In this document: in pieces, positions 34,361-43,109 of the stretch
Layout of the letters: the number at the start of each line of letters is the position of its first letter
How positions within the stretch are numbered: position 1 is the first letter of the stretch
NCBI RefSeq assembly: GCF_006517255.1
Contig: NZ_CP041185.1
Span: 4,774,001-4,838,000 of the forward strand
From: Janthinobacterium tructae
GTDB lineage: Bacteria > Pseudomonadota > Gammaproteobacteria > Burkholderiales > Burkholderiaceae_D
Length of the DNA: 64,000 nt
Reading direction: 5' to 3'
The notes under the pieces: model-generated
The model's database searches: none
The model's input: the letters and a program-made list of their open reading frames with translations, nothing else
What the model was told of the DNA's origin: nothing
Made by a program: the position numbers and the translations under genes

Positions 34361-35566
34361 TCAATGTTCGTGGCCGGCGGCATCTTTGCCCAGCTCGGAT
34401 TTCAGGACAAAACTGCCTTGCGCCGCGTACGGCGTGCCGGCGGCCAGTCCCTGTTTGATGTGCGTCAAGGTGCCATCGCTGCGCCCCAGCACCACGGGCG
34501 TGGCCTGGTAGCCATCTTTCACCTGCACGAAGACGACGGGCTTGTCTTCCACCGTCTGGATGGCCGTGCTCTGCACGGTGACGGGCGCGTCCGCTTCACC
34601 GGACACCACTTCCACCGTGACGAACAAGCCCGGACGCCACGCCATGTCGGGATTCTGCAAGCTGATGCGAGCTTTCGCCGTGCGTGTCTGCTCGCCCAGC
34701 AGCGCGCCCACATAGGTGATCGTGCCTTGCGCGCTGGCGTCAAAAGCGCTGGCTTTGACTTCCGCCTTGCCTCCCATGCGCACGGTGGCCAGATCTTTCG
34801 CCGGCACGGCGATTTCCGCCCACACGGTCGACAGGTCGGAAATGACGAAGATGTTTGCGTCTTCCTTGACCGCTTCGCCCAGGGTGATATGTTTTTCCAG
34901 CACCATGCCGTCGAACGGCGCGCGGATCTCGTAGCGGTTCAGCGGACCCTTGGCAGCGCCACTGGCGCCCAGCGCGCTGAGCTTTTGCTGCGCATTTTGC
35001 ACGGCGATTTCCGCCTCGCGCCACGCCTGCTGCGCCTGCAGGTAATCCTGTTCGGCCGAAATTTTTTCGCGCCACAGTTTTTCTTCGCGCTCATATGTGG
35101 AACGGGCCAGCGACAAACGCCGCTGCGCCGACAGCAGTGCGCTGCGCTGTTCCGACAGCTCCGTGCTGGCGATGACGGCCAGTACTTGTCCCTTTTTGAC
35201 CAGCTGGCCCAGGTCCGCTTGCACGGCTTCCACCACGCCGGCCAGACGCGGCACGACGTGGGCCGTGCGGTCTTCATTGAAACGAATTTCGCCGGGCAGG
35301 GCCACCGTCGTCTTGATGCGGCCGGGCGCGGTCGTGGCGATGACGATGCCGGCCGCGCGGCTTTGCGCCGCCGTCAGTTCCAGCCGGCCTTCCACTTCTT
35401 CGTGGCCGTGTTCGTCTTTCTTTTCAGCATGGGCTTCCGCCTGGACGGCAGGCGCTGGCGGGGCGCTGGACTTGCCCGTGCCGAGGATGAGGATGGCCAG
35501 TACGATGCCGGCGGCCGCGATGGAGACTATGGCGATCGCCTGTTTTTTGTTGAGTGTGATGTTCAT
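34361..35566 (-). CDS. czcB: periplasmic adaptor (membrane fusion) protein CzcB
   Basis: This 401-aa protein has an N-terminal membrane anchor (about 8-30) and a His/Glu-rich metal-binding-like segment (EAHAEKKDEHGHEE, about 45-60). A lipoyl/barrel-sandwich with helical hairpin and beta-barrel domains follows, then a His-containing tail (DAAGHEH). It joins CzcA to CzcC across the periplasm. AAGGAAG nine bases upstream supports ATG 35566. It starts 13 bases after the czcC stop. Confidence 0.9.
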   Translation of the reverse strand: MNITLNKKQAIAIVSIAAAGIVLAILILGTGKSSAPPAPAVQAEAHAEKKDEHGHEEVEGRLELTAAQSRAAGIVIATTAPGRIKTTVALPGEIRFNEDRTAHVVPRLAGVVEAVQADLGQLVKKGQVLAVIASTELSEQRSALLSAQRRLSLARSTYEREEKLWREKISAEQDYLQAQQAWREAEIAVQNAQQKLSALGASGAAKGPLNRYEIRAPFDGMVLEKHITLGEAVKEDANIFVISDLSTVWAEIAVPAKDLATVRMGGKAEVKASAFDASAQGTITYVGALLGEQTRTAKARISLQNPDMAWRPGLFVTVEVVSGEADAPVTVQSTAIQTVEDKPVVFVQVKDGYQATPVVLGRSDGTLTHIKQGLAAGTPYAAQGSFVLKSELGKDAAGHEH

Positions 35567-35579
35567 TATCGGGTCTTCC

Positions 35580-36818
35580 TTACAGGGGAGCGGGGGCGCC
35601 AAGCAGGCGCTCGATCTCGGCGGCGGCGTGCTGCGCTTCGGTCAGCGCGCGCAGGTATTGGTTTTTGGCTTGCAGCAAGGTGCGCTGGGCATCGAGCACG
35701 TCGAGGAAGGCGAACTTGCCGAACTCAAAGCCCTTGCTGGCCGCATCGTAGGCGCTCTGGGCGCCAGGCAAGATGTCCTGGCGCAAGCTTTCCACGTCGA
35801 GCCGGGCTGTGGCCAGCCGTTCGGTGGCGGCGGCCACGGCCGTTTGCACGGCGATGCGGGCGGCGGCCAGCTCGTCGCTGGCCTTGTCGCTGCGGCGCAA
35901 GGCATCGAGTTTGTTGCCCGCGTTGCGGTCGAACAAAGGCAGCGGCAAGGCCAGGCCGATGATGGCCTGGTTGCGGCCCAGCTCTTCCGAGCGCTTCATG
36001 CCGATGCTGACAGTGATGTCGGGCGTGGCGCGTCGCTGTTCCACGTCCAGCATGGCTTGCCGCTGGGCCAGCGCGCTGTGCGCCTGGCGCACGGCCGGGG
36101 CTTGCCCCAGGCGCGCCGCCAGTTCGCTGCTTGGTGGCAGCTCGGGCAAGGTTTCCAGGCGACCTTCCGCCAGGCTGAAGCGTGGCGTGGCATTGCCCCA
36201 CAGGGCGGCCAGGCGCTTGCGCGCGCTGGCCAGGGTGCTGCGGGCCAGGTTCAGCTCCAGCCGCACGCTCGCTTCGGCGACACGGGCGCGGGTTTCCTCG
36301 ACAGGGGAAGCCTTGCCGGCTGCCACCCGGCGCGCCGTGATGTCGCTGGCGCGCGCCGCCAAGGCTTGCGCGCTGTCGGCCAGGCGCAAGCCTTCCTGCG
36401 CCGCCAGCACGTCGACAAAGGCGGTGGTCACTAGCGCGCGCGTGTCGGCTTGCTGCAGGGAAAGGCCGGCTTGCGCCAGGTCTTCGCCGCGCTGGGCGAC
36501 GGCGGCGCGCGCCCCGCGCTTGCCGCCCAGCTCTATGAGCTGATTGAGCTGCACGGTGGTGCTGCGCGTGGCGCGCCGCGTGTCTTCCAGCACCGTTTGC
36601 AGTTCCGGGTTGGGCAGGGCGCGCGCCTGTTGCAGGGCGCCCCCTTGCGCCGCCAGTTCATGGCGGGCGGCCGACAGGGTGGCGTTGCCGCCTTCGGCCA
36701 GCAGCAGTGCGGCGGGCAGGGTCAGGGGGGCGGCGGGTTCCACGCTGGATTGCGCGTGGGTAAAGTTACCGGCCAGCAGGCCGGAGCAGAGACATAACAG
36801 ATAGATGGAACGGTGCAT
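35580..36818 (-). CDS. czcC: outer-membrane efflux channel CzcC
   Basis: This 412-aa TolC-family protein has a signal peptide (about 1-22, NFTHA-QSS) and two internally repeated helical parts typical of outer membrane factors (ALPNPELQTVLEDTRR; SAYDAASKGFEFGKFAFLDVLDAQRTL). It forms the exit duct of the CzcCBA pump. GGAGAA precedes ATG 36818. A structured 119-base spacer separates it from czcI upstream. Confidence 0.9.
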   Translation of the reverse strand: MHRSIYLLCLCSGLLAGNFTHAQSSVEPAAPLTLPAALLLAEGGNATLSAARHELAAQGGALQQARALPNPELQTVLEDTRRATRSTTVQLNQLIELGGKRGARAAVAQRGEDLAQAGLSLQQADTRALVTTAFVDVLAAQEGLRLADSAQALAARASDITARRVAAGKASPVEETRARVAEASVRLELNLARSTLASARKRLAALWGNATPRFSLAEGRLETLPELPPSSELAARLGQAPAVRQAHSALAQRQAMLDVEQRRATPDITVSIGMKRSEELGRNQAIIGLALPLPLFDRNAGNKLDALRRSDKASDELAAARIAVQTAVAAATERLATARLDVESLRQDILPGAQSAYDAASKGFEFGKFAFLDVLDAQRTLLQAKNQYLRALTEAQHAAAEIERLLGAPAPL

Positions 36819-36847
36819 CGAATTCTCCAAAAGCATGGAAAAGAATT

Positions 36848-36935
36848 CGACGGGACGCGCAGGCTTGCGCCTGACTTATTGCGCCTGACTTAATCAGGCG
36901 CGCATATGGCGATAAGTGATTGAAGCGTCCCGTCG
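36848..36935 (-). promoter_or_regulatory. nested hairpin between czcI and czcC
   Basis: The perfect 11-bp outer arms CGACGGGACGC (36848-36858) and GCGTCCCGTCG (36925-36935) enclose an inner hairpin GCGCCTGA...TCAGGCGC (36881-36901) and a repeated GCGCCTGACTTA. It could be an attenuator, a processing site or a protein target in the czc transcript. Confidence 0.45.
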
Positions 36936-36937
36936 GC

Positions 36938-37306
36938 CTAGGTGGCCGATGACCAGTCAGGGCGCTTGGGAACGTCCGGGATATGGGAAGCGTAAAAGAA
37001 GGGGGAAGTGTCTGCGTTGACGGACGCCATGTCGCCGATGGGCAGGCTGGAGCCGGCAGGCAGCCACGCATGGCCGATGCCATGGCAGACGTTGCAATCG
37101 CTGTGCGGCTGGCCTTTGGATTGCTTGTCAGCCACCTTTTTATCGGCCACGGGTTTCTTGTCCGCATCCGCCTTGTGCTGGTGGCTGTGGTGGCCCAGGT
37201 GCTGCGCCGCCTTGCCTTCCTCGTGCAGGCAATACGCGCTCGCCGCGGCCCAGGACATCTGGAGCGGAAGCACGAACAGCAGCAAAATGAGGAAGAATTT
37301 TTTCAT
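36938..37306 (-). CDS. czcI: CzcI-like metal resistance accessory protein
   Basis: This 122-aa exported protein has a signal peptide (about 1-20, MSWA-AAS). It then has potential metal ligands in YCLHEEGKAAQHLGHHSHQHK and CNVCHGIGH. CzcI proteins stand first in czcICBA operons and modulate Co/Zn/Cd resistance. The size, export signal, Cys/His content and position before czcC fit. No good ribosome-binding site is visible. The stop of the MORN-C13 gene is only 42 bases upstream, so read-through from it is possible. Confidence 0.82.
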   Translation of the reverse strand: MKKFFLILLLFVLPLQMSWAAASAYCLHEEGKAAQHLGHHSHQHKADADKKPVADKKVADKQSKGQPHSDCNVCHGIGHAWLPAGSSLPIGDMASVNADTSPFFYASHIPDVPKRPDWSSAT

Positions 37307-37348
37307 GTGTGTGCTTATTGTACAGAAAGGCGGGCGGCCGTGCCCGGC

Positions 37349-38896
37349 TTAGTGCGGCTGGGCGCGCCACGCCTTCAGCTGCGCGGCGATGGCCTTGCCC
37401 TGGAATAGCTGTGGCTCGGAATGCTCTTCCGCTTCCATGCCGCCCTCGCGGAAGTCGGCCGCCTCGCGCGCCTGCACCAGCACCTTGGCCTGGTCAAAGG
37501 CTTCGGCAAAGCCGGCGCTTTTCGGCAAGGCTTCCTTGAAATACGCTTCGCTGAAATACGTAAAATCGTTCTGGTCGTCGCAGCCGAACGAGGTGCGGTC
37601 GCTGCGCGCGGCCGTGATGATGAGGGTGTTGTCATCTTTTAATGGTGCTATGAAGCCGCCCGCATAGCAGGCCGAGATCACGATGACTTTCCAGCGGATG
37701 CCGCTGTGCTTGAGCATGGATGCCAGCTCTTGCGCGGGCAGGCTGTGCAAATCCATGCCGTTTTGCGCCAGCGCCAGTGCGTGCTCGGGCGAACCGTGGC
37801 TGGTGAGGAACAGGAACAGGATGTCGTTGGCCTTGTCCATCTTCGCGCCCAAGGCGTCGAGGCTGGCGGCGATGCTGGTGCGCGTGGCCATCGGCTGCTG
37901 CGCCACCGTGTTGCGGCTGTTGACCAGCATCAGGGAACGCCCCACGGTGCCGTAATCGCGGTCGAACTGGCGCTGCACGAAGGCCGTTTCGCGGTGAAAT
38001 ACTTCCTGCGCGCCATCGCCGGCCACGCCCAGCAGGTACAGATTGATTTTTTTCGCCGCATCGCGCGGCGCGATGCGCGCCAGGGCGCCGTCGAGCAGGC
38101 TGCGCTGGTTATACAGGGCCAGTTCGATATTGTCGCGCGTGAGCTTGTCCAAGGCCGGGTCGTCCAGCTGGCCTTCCGTCCAGTTGCCGCTGTCTTCGCG
38201 CCGGCCGTCGGCCTGCGCCACGGCGTAGCGCAGCACGCCCTTGCCGTCGAACTGGCCATTCTTGAAGCCGCCCCGGTATTCGTCGCCGTCGGCCGTGCGC
38301 AGCACGCCTTCGCCGTCGAATTTCCAGTCTTTCAGCTCGCCTTCGTAGTGGATGCCGTCGCTGGTGCTGACTTTCGCCTTGCCCTGCAGCTGGCCCTGGA
38401 CGAAGTCGCCTTCGAAGACGGTGCCGTCCGTGTCGGTCAGCTTGCCGGCGCCGTGCGGGCGCCAGTGTTTGAAGTGGCCTTCGAAGGTGGCGCCGTCGGC
38501 GCCCTGGAAGCGGCCTTGTCCCTCGAAGCTGCCCTTGACGAAGCTGCCCGCATAGATCTCGCCCTTGGGCGAGGTGTAGCGGCCGATGCCGTCGAAGGCG
38601 CCCTGGCGGAAGGCGCCCGTGTACTCGACGCCGGACGCCTGGCGCAGCGTGCCCTGGCCGGAAAACACGCCGCGCGCGAAGCCCCCTTCATAAAACGCGC
38701 CGCTCGCGTACTCGAGCCGGCCCTGGCCATGCATCTTGCCCGCGACGAGGGGGCCGAAATAGCGTCCGCCATCGGCCGTCTCCGCCGCCGGCACCTTGGC
38801 GGGCGCGGCGCACAGCGGCGGCATGCCCAGCGCGGCAAAGACCAGCAGGCCGGCGAGGGTATAGGGGCGAAGCGAGGCGCGTAGCGTGGCGGTCAT
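37349..38896 (-). CDS. exported MORN-repeat / C13-type cysteine peptidase fusion
   Basis: This 515-aa protein has a signal peptide (about 1-31). About eight MORN repeats follow (about 40-240; recurring YEGxFxxGxFxGxGxL), then a caspase-fold C13 (legumain-like) domain. The catalytic dyad is His367 in TSHGS and Cys410 in ISACYAGG, each after a hydrophobic strand. MORN repeats often bind lipid or protein surfaces, so membrane targeting of a protease is plausible but inferred. A TTG at 38947 would lengthen it; ATG 38896 gives a good signal peptide. It sits 42 bases ahead of czcI. Confidence 0.85.
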   Translation of the reverse strand: MTATLRASLRPYTLAGLLVFAALGMPPLCAAPAKVPAAETADGGRYFGPLVAGKMHGQGRLEYASGAFYEGGFARGVFSGQGTLRQASGVEYTGAFRQGAFDGIGRYTSPKGEIYAGSFVKGSFEGQGRFQGADGATFEGHFKHWRPHGAGKLTDTDGTVFEGDFVQGQLQGKAKVSTSDGIHYEGELKDWKFDGEGVLRTADGDEYRGGFKNGQFDGKGVLRYAVAQADGRREDSGNWTEGQLDDPALDKLTRDNIELALYNQRSLLDGALARIAPRDAAKKINLYLLGVAGDGAQEVFHRETAFVQRQFDRDYGTVGRSLMLVNSRNTVAQQPMATRTSIAASLDALGAKMDKANDILFLFLTSHGSPEHALALAQNGMDLHSLPAQELASMLKHSGIRWKVIVISACYAGGFIAPLKDDNTLIITAARSDRTSFGCDDQNDFTYFSEAYFKEALPKSAGFAEAFDQAKVLVQAREAADFREGGMEAEEHSEPQLFQGKAIAAQLKAWRAQPH

Positions 38897-39053
38897 GAGG
38901 ACGGTCTGGTCTGTAGGAAGGGGCCTAGTCTGCCACTGTATCGCCAAGGTGGCAAATGCCGGCGTGGCGTGTGTTGCGCTGCCTCAAGGCAAGATTGTGC
39001 GTTTTATGCCGTGCCAAGGCTGGGCTGAACTGATAATATTGATTTTCAGAACA

Positions 39054-39059
39054 TATACT
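39054..39059 (+). promoter_or_regulatory. candidate -10 box of the GAF kinase gene
   Basis: TATACT lies 22 bases before the ATG of the kinase gene. No convincing -35 hexamer is present at 16-18 bases. Confidence 0.25.
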
Positions 39060-39081
39060 TACACAAGGCACACAGTTACCC

Positions 39082-41025
39082 ATGGAAAGCCGTCTCAGCC
39101 GCCTGGAAGCCGTTCAAACCGTGTTGCTGGAAATCGGGCAGCGCTCGAGCACCTGCAGCGATATCAGCGAATTCCTGCAGGCGGTGCATGCGGCGCTGGG
39201 CCGCATCATGTATGCGGCGAACTTTTATGTGGCCCTCAGCGACCACGATGACGGCCTGGTGCGCTTTCCCTACTTTGTCGACGAATTCGACGCCGCGCCC
39301 GATCCGGACGAGGGCGTGCGCCTGGCCAGTGCCGCGCAGTCGCCCACGGCGTGGGTCATCGTCAATCGCAAGCAGCTGGTGATGACGGCCGACGACGATG
39401 CCATGCGCGCCATCGGTGGCGGCGCCTGGGGCGGCGGCACGGCGGCCGAGCACTGGATCGGCTGTCCGCTGCTGGATCAGCAGCATCAGGTGCTGGGCGC
39501 CATCGTCATCCAGAGCTACGATGCGCAGCACCACTTCAGCCTGGAAGACCAGGCTCTGTTCGCGCTGATCGCCACGCACGTGTCGAGCGCCCTGCAAGGC
39601 ATGCAAAGCATGGACCGGCTGGAAAAGGCGGTGCAGGAGCGCACGGCCCTGCTGGCGCACGAGGTGGCCGAGCGGCGCCGCGCGGAAAACCTGCAGCATG
39701 CGCTGTATGAAATCGCCAACCTGTCGGCGCAGGCAGCCGACGCCACGACCCTGTATGCGCGCCTGCATGCCATCATCAGCGAGCTGGTGACGGCGAAGAA
39801 TTTCCTGATCGCCCTGTACCATCCCGACAACAAGGACATCACGATCCCGTATTTCGTCGATGAAAAGGATGCGCAGGCGCCTGTGAAACGCTTCCATTAC
39901 GGTATCGGCATGAGTTCCTACGTGCTGGCGCGCCGGCAAGCGTGTTTGCTCGATGCCAGCAGCTATGCGGCGCTGGTGGCCAGCGGCGAGATGGACGAGC
40001 CGCTGGGCAATGTCGGCATCGCCAGCTGGATGGGCGCTCCCATGCTGCTGGGCCAGCGCAAATATGGCGTGATCATCGTGCAAAGCTACGACGAATCCGT
40101 CGTGTATGGCCAGGCGGAACTGGACGTGCTGGCCTTCATGGCCAGCCACGTGGCCGTGGCGATGGCCCGCATCCAGGCCGACAGCGCCATGCGCCAGGCC
40201 AAGGAAACGCTGGAAGAGCAGAACGCGGCCCTGAACAGCGCCCTGAGCGCCTTGCAGGAAGCGCAGTCGGAACTGGTGCGCCAGGAAAAACTGGCATCGC
40301 TGGGACGCCTGGTCGCTGGTGTGGCGCATGAAATCAATACGCCGCTGGGCATCTGCGTGACGGCCACCAGCCACCTGGTGCAGGAATTGAAACTCACGCG
40401 CGAAGACCTGGACGGCGGCCAGCTCGATGAAGACGGCTTGCGGCAATTCCTCGACATCATCGACCAGACCTTGCGCATCATGACGACGAATACGCAGCGC
40501 GCCGCGGCGCTGGTGCGCAGCTTCAAGCAGGTGGCCGTGGACCAGTCTTCGGACGAGTTGCGCAGTTTTAATTTGCGCAAATACCTCGATGAAATCCTGC
40601 TGTCCCTGCAACCCAAGCTGAAGGGCAAGCCGATCAAGGTGGAGATCGATTGCGCGCCCGAGGTACAGCTGCGCAGCTATCCGGGCGCCGTCTCGCAGAT
40701 CGTCACGAACATGGTGGTCAATTCACTGGTGCATGGCTTTGTCGAAGGCGAGCCGGGCAAGATCAGGATCAGTGCCAGGGCGGCCGGCGAGATGCTGGAA
40801 CTCGACTACAGCGACGATGGCATGGGCATGGACAGCGCCACCCTGGGCCAGCTGTTTGATCCCTTCTTCACGACCAAGCGGGGTTCCGGCGGCAGCGGCC
40901 TGGGTGCGCATATTCTGTATAACCTGGTGACGGGGCCGCTGGGCGGCACGGTGAAGGTGGTCAGCGCGCCCGGCATGGGGTTGCATTACAAGATCCGTTT
41001 CCCGCTGGAACCGAAGAGCGCTTGA
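39082..41025 (+). CDS. GAF-GAF sensor histidine kinase
   Basis: This 647-aa soluble kinase has two GAF domains (about 15-175 and 210-370), a coiled linker and a phosphoacceptor domain with His416 in GVAHEINTPLG. The ATPase domain has an N-box (VVNSLVHG), G1 (DDGMGM) and FDPFFTTKRGSGGSGLG. GAF domains suggest a cytosolic small-molecule or light-like input. No strong ribosome-binding site is seen. It is convergent with the HD-GYP response regulator, its likely partner by proximity. Confidence 0.88.
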   Translation: MESRLSRLEAVQTVLLEIGQRSSTCSDISEFLQAVHAALGRIMYAANFYVALSDHDDGLVRFPYFVDEFDAAPDPDEGVRLASAAQSPTAWVIVNRKQLVMTADDDAMRAIGGGAWGGGTAAEHWIGCPLLDQQHQVLGAIVIQSYDAQHHFSLEDQALFALIATHVSSALQGMQSMDRLEKAVQERTALLAHEVAERRRAENLQHALYEIANLSAQAADATTLYARLHAIISELVTAKNFLIALYHPDNKDITIPYFVDEKDAQAPVKRFHYGIGMSSYVLARRQACLLDASSYAALVASGEMDEPLGNVGIASWMGAPMLLGQRKYGVIIVQSYDESVVYGQAELDVLAFMASHVAVAMARIQADSAMRQAKETLEEQNAALNSALSALQEAQSELVRQEKLASLGRLVAGVAHEINTPLGICVTATSHLVQELKLTREDLDGGQLDEDGLRQFLDIIDQTLRIMTTNTQRAAALVRSFKQVAVDQSSDELRSFNLRKYLDEILLSLQPKLKGKPIKVEIDCAPEVQLRSYPGAVSQIVTNMVVNSLVHGFVEGEPGKIRISARAAGEMLELDYSDDGMGMDSATLGQLFDPFFTTKRGSGGSGLGAHILYNLVTGPLGGTVKVVSAPGMGLHYKIRFPLEPKSA

Positions 41026-41045
41026 AAACAGCTAGCTGAACAGCG

Positions 41046-41158
41046 CCCAACAAGACCGTAGCGAGCGGAAGGGAGATGTGGCTGAGAAGCGGAACCGTAC
41101 TTTATGTACGGTGAGCATCGCAGGCCGCATATACCGACGCGCAGTAGGTTTGGTTGGG
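41046..41158. other. 113-nt imperfect inverted repeat between convergent signalling genes
   Basis: CCCAACAAGACC (41046-41057) pairs imperfectly with GGTTTGGTTGGG (41147-41158). Inside is a perfect ACCGTAC-TTTAT-GTACGGT hairpin (41094-41112). No T-run follows. It may be a small RNA, a dispersed repeat or a double terminator. Confidence 0.4.
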
Positions 41159-41163
41159 TACCC

Positions 41164-42675
41164 CTAATCAGGGAAACGCTGATTCAACGCAAGCGCTTCA
41201 TCCAGATTCGCAATCAGTAACTCCACATACTGCGGATCGAGGTGGCTGCCGCTTACTTCGCGCAGGTAGCTCACTACCCGCTCCAGCGGCCAGGCGTCCT
41301 TGTAGCAGCGCTTGTGCATGAGGGCGTCGAAGACGTCGGCGACGGCGGCGATGCGCGCGTATTTGTGGATGTTTTCACCGACCAGGCCTTGCGGGTAGCC
41401 GCTGCCGTCGTATTTTTCATGGTGCTGGTGGGCGATTACGGCGGCTGCTTTGAGCAGCGGGCGCTGCGAACCGTCGAGGATGGACATGCCCACCGTCGGA
41501 TGCTGCTTCATGATTTCCCACTCGGCAGCGTCGAGCTTGCCGGGTTTCAGCAGCACGGCGTCGGGCGTGGAAATCTTGCCGATGTCATGCATGGGAGCCG
41601 CGTGGCGCAGCACCATGGTTTCTTCTTCCGACATGCCGGAGGCCTGCGCCAGCAGCTGGCATACTTCGGCCATGCGGCGCACGTGGTTGCCGCCTTCGTG
41701 CGAGCGCGATTCGACCACGTCGCCCAGGCGCAGGATCAGTTCGGCCTGGGTATCGGTGATTTCCTGCGTCAGCAGGATGTTGTCGAAGGCAATCGCCACG
41801 CCGGAGCAGAATACTTCCAGTAATTGCGCGTCGAGGTCAGAAATTTCTTCCACGCCCTTCAAGACCAGCAAGGACGCCTTGCCGCTGCTGTTGGGAAAAT
41901 AGCCGACATAGGTGTCACCGTGCAGGCGCGAGATTTTATTGCTCTTGGCGTCGTCCAGCTGTGACAGCAGGGAAGGGCTGAGGATGCCGTCATCGGCTTC
42001 ATGGTCGCCGATCTGCGCGAGGATTTCATAGTCCTGCTCGCCCGAGATGGCGCTGGCGCCGCGCAGGCGCAGCAGCATGCTCGTTTCCAGGCGCAGCAGG
42101 GCGACGACTTGCTGCAGCAGGCCGCTGGCGAAGTCGCGCAGGTTGCGCTGCTTGAAGATATGCGCCGAGGCGGCGATGACTCTTTCCAGGCCTTCGCGGT
42201 AGTGCAACTGGGCCTGGCGCGCCTCTTCCACCTTCATGATGTCGCGGTAGGCGCGCAGGGCGGCAAAGGTGGTGGTGAACAGCTTGGTGCGGTCCAGTTC
42301 CGTCTTTTCCTTGTAGTCGTTGATGTCGTAGTTGACGATCACCCGTTCTTCCGGCGCCTGTCCCGGCTGCCCGGTGCGCAGCACGATGCGCGTAAACTGG
42401 TTGCCCAGGTCTTCGCGCATCCAGCGCGCCACTTCCAGGCCGCTGTCTTCGCGTTCCATCACCACGTCCAGGAAGACCAGCGCGATGCCTTCTTCGCGCG
42501 CCAGCACCTGCTTGGCTTCGGCGCCGCTGTAGGCGTGCACGAAGCTCAGGGCACGGCCTTCCAGGCGGAAACGGCTCAGCGTCAGTTTGGTGATGTCGTG
42601 GATGTCGGGTTCATCATCGACGAGCAGGACTTTCCAGGGGGGTAACTTGGGCGATGCTGAAGACAAAAATGACAT
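41164..42675 (-). CDS. response regulator with HD-GYP c-di-GMP phosphodiesterase domain
   Basis: This 503-aa protein starts with a receiver domain (about 12-140; LVDDEPDIHD, FLDVVM). A DUF3369-like middle follows (about 170-310), then an HD-GYP domain with His363-Asp364 in HDIGK and HHEKYDGSGYP. These metal ligands are intact, so c-di-GMP hydrolysis is expected. A TTG start at 42711 would add 12 residues; ATG 42675 was preferred, although neither has a good ribosome-binding site. Phosphorylation probably comes from the convergent GAF kinase. Confidence 0.9.
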   Translation of the reverse strand: MSFLSSASPKLPPWKVLLVDDEPDIHDITKLTLSRFRLEGRALSFVHAYSGAEAKQVLAREEGIALVFLDVVMEREDSGLEVARWMREDLGNQFTRIVLRTGQPGQAPEERVIVNYDINDYKEKTELDRTKLFTTTFAALRAYRDIMKVEEARQAQLHYREGLERVIAASAHIFKQRNLRDFASGLLQQVVALLRLETSMLLRLRGASAISGEQDYEILAQIGDHEADDGILSPSLLSQLDDAKSNKISRLHGDTYVGYFPNSSGKASLLVLKGVEEISDLDAQLLEVFCSGVAIAFDNILLTQEITDTQAELILRLGDVVESRSHEGGNHVRRMAEVCQLLAQASGMSEEETMVLRHAAPMHDIGKISTPDAVLLKPGKLDAAEWEIMKQHPTVGMSILDGSQRPLLKAAAVIAHQHHEKYDGSGYPQGLVGENIHKYARIAAVADVFDALMHKRCYKDAWPLERVVSYLREVSGSHLDPQYVELLIANLDEALALNQRFPD

Positions 42676-43109
42676 GAGGGCGAGTTCCGCTAAAAGGCAT
42701 AACTGACGCAATGTTGAGGCGCCTGCGCCAGGAATTCCTGTGCGCCATTACCGGCGTTGCGCATTTTTCGGGCGCATTTTGTCGATTGTAGACTGACAGC
42801 TAAATATTAACAATATGCAAGAAAAATTGACTAACAACATGCAACACACATGCCAAAAAAACACTTTAAATCCAGGCTGCTGGCACTATCTATGCTTTAT
42901 CGCTTAGGCAACTATATTTTCAAGACAATACTTTGTTTTAATTAATATTGCCAATGAATCTGCAAAAAAAAACGGCGTCTCGCCTTTCTGGCGCGAAATC
43001 AGAAAAGTAACAAGGTATGAATTGCGCGTCAGAATGGGCCGCAGCGCGCTATATTGAACAGGTATAAGAAGTGGCACCATGCCACGCACATTTCCTGAAA
43101 GGGTACATC
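42676..43109. other. 434-bp AT-rich intergenic region
   Basis: No gene is seen. Bases about 42790-43020 are AT-rich with A-tracts. A small CGGCG-TCT-CGCC hairpin lies near 42971, and a GTGGCA-CCA-TGCCAC hairpin (43071-43085) lies just before the ribosome-binding site of the DUF3016 gene. TATATT and TATAAG near 43050-43067 are -10 candidates. This is probably a divergent promoter region. Confidence 0.5.

Noticed and set aside
31075..34458. 1,127-codon forward frame opposite czcA
   Set aside because: It is a compositional shadow of the RND pump gene; the reverse reading has the full pump signature.
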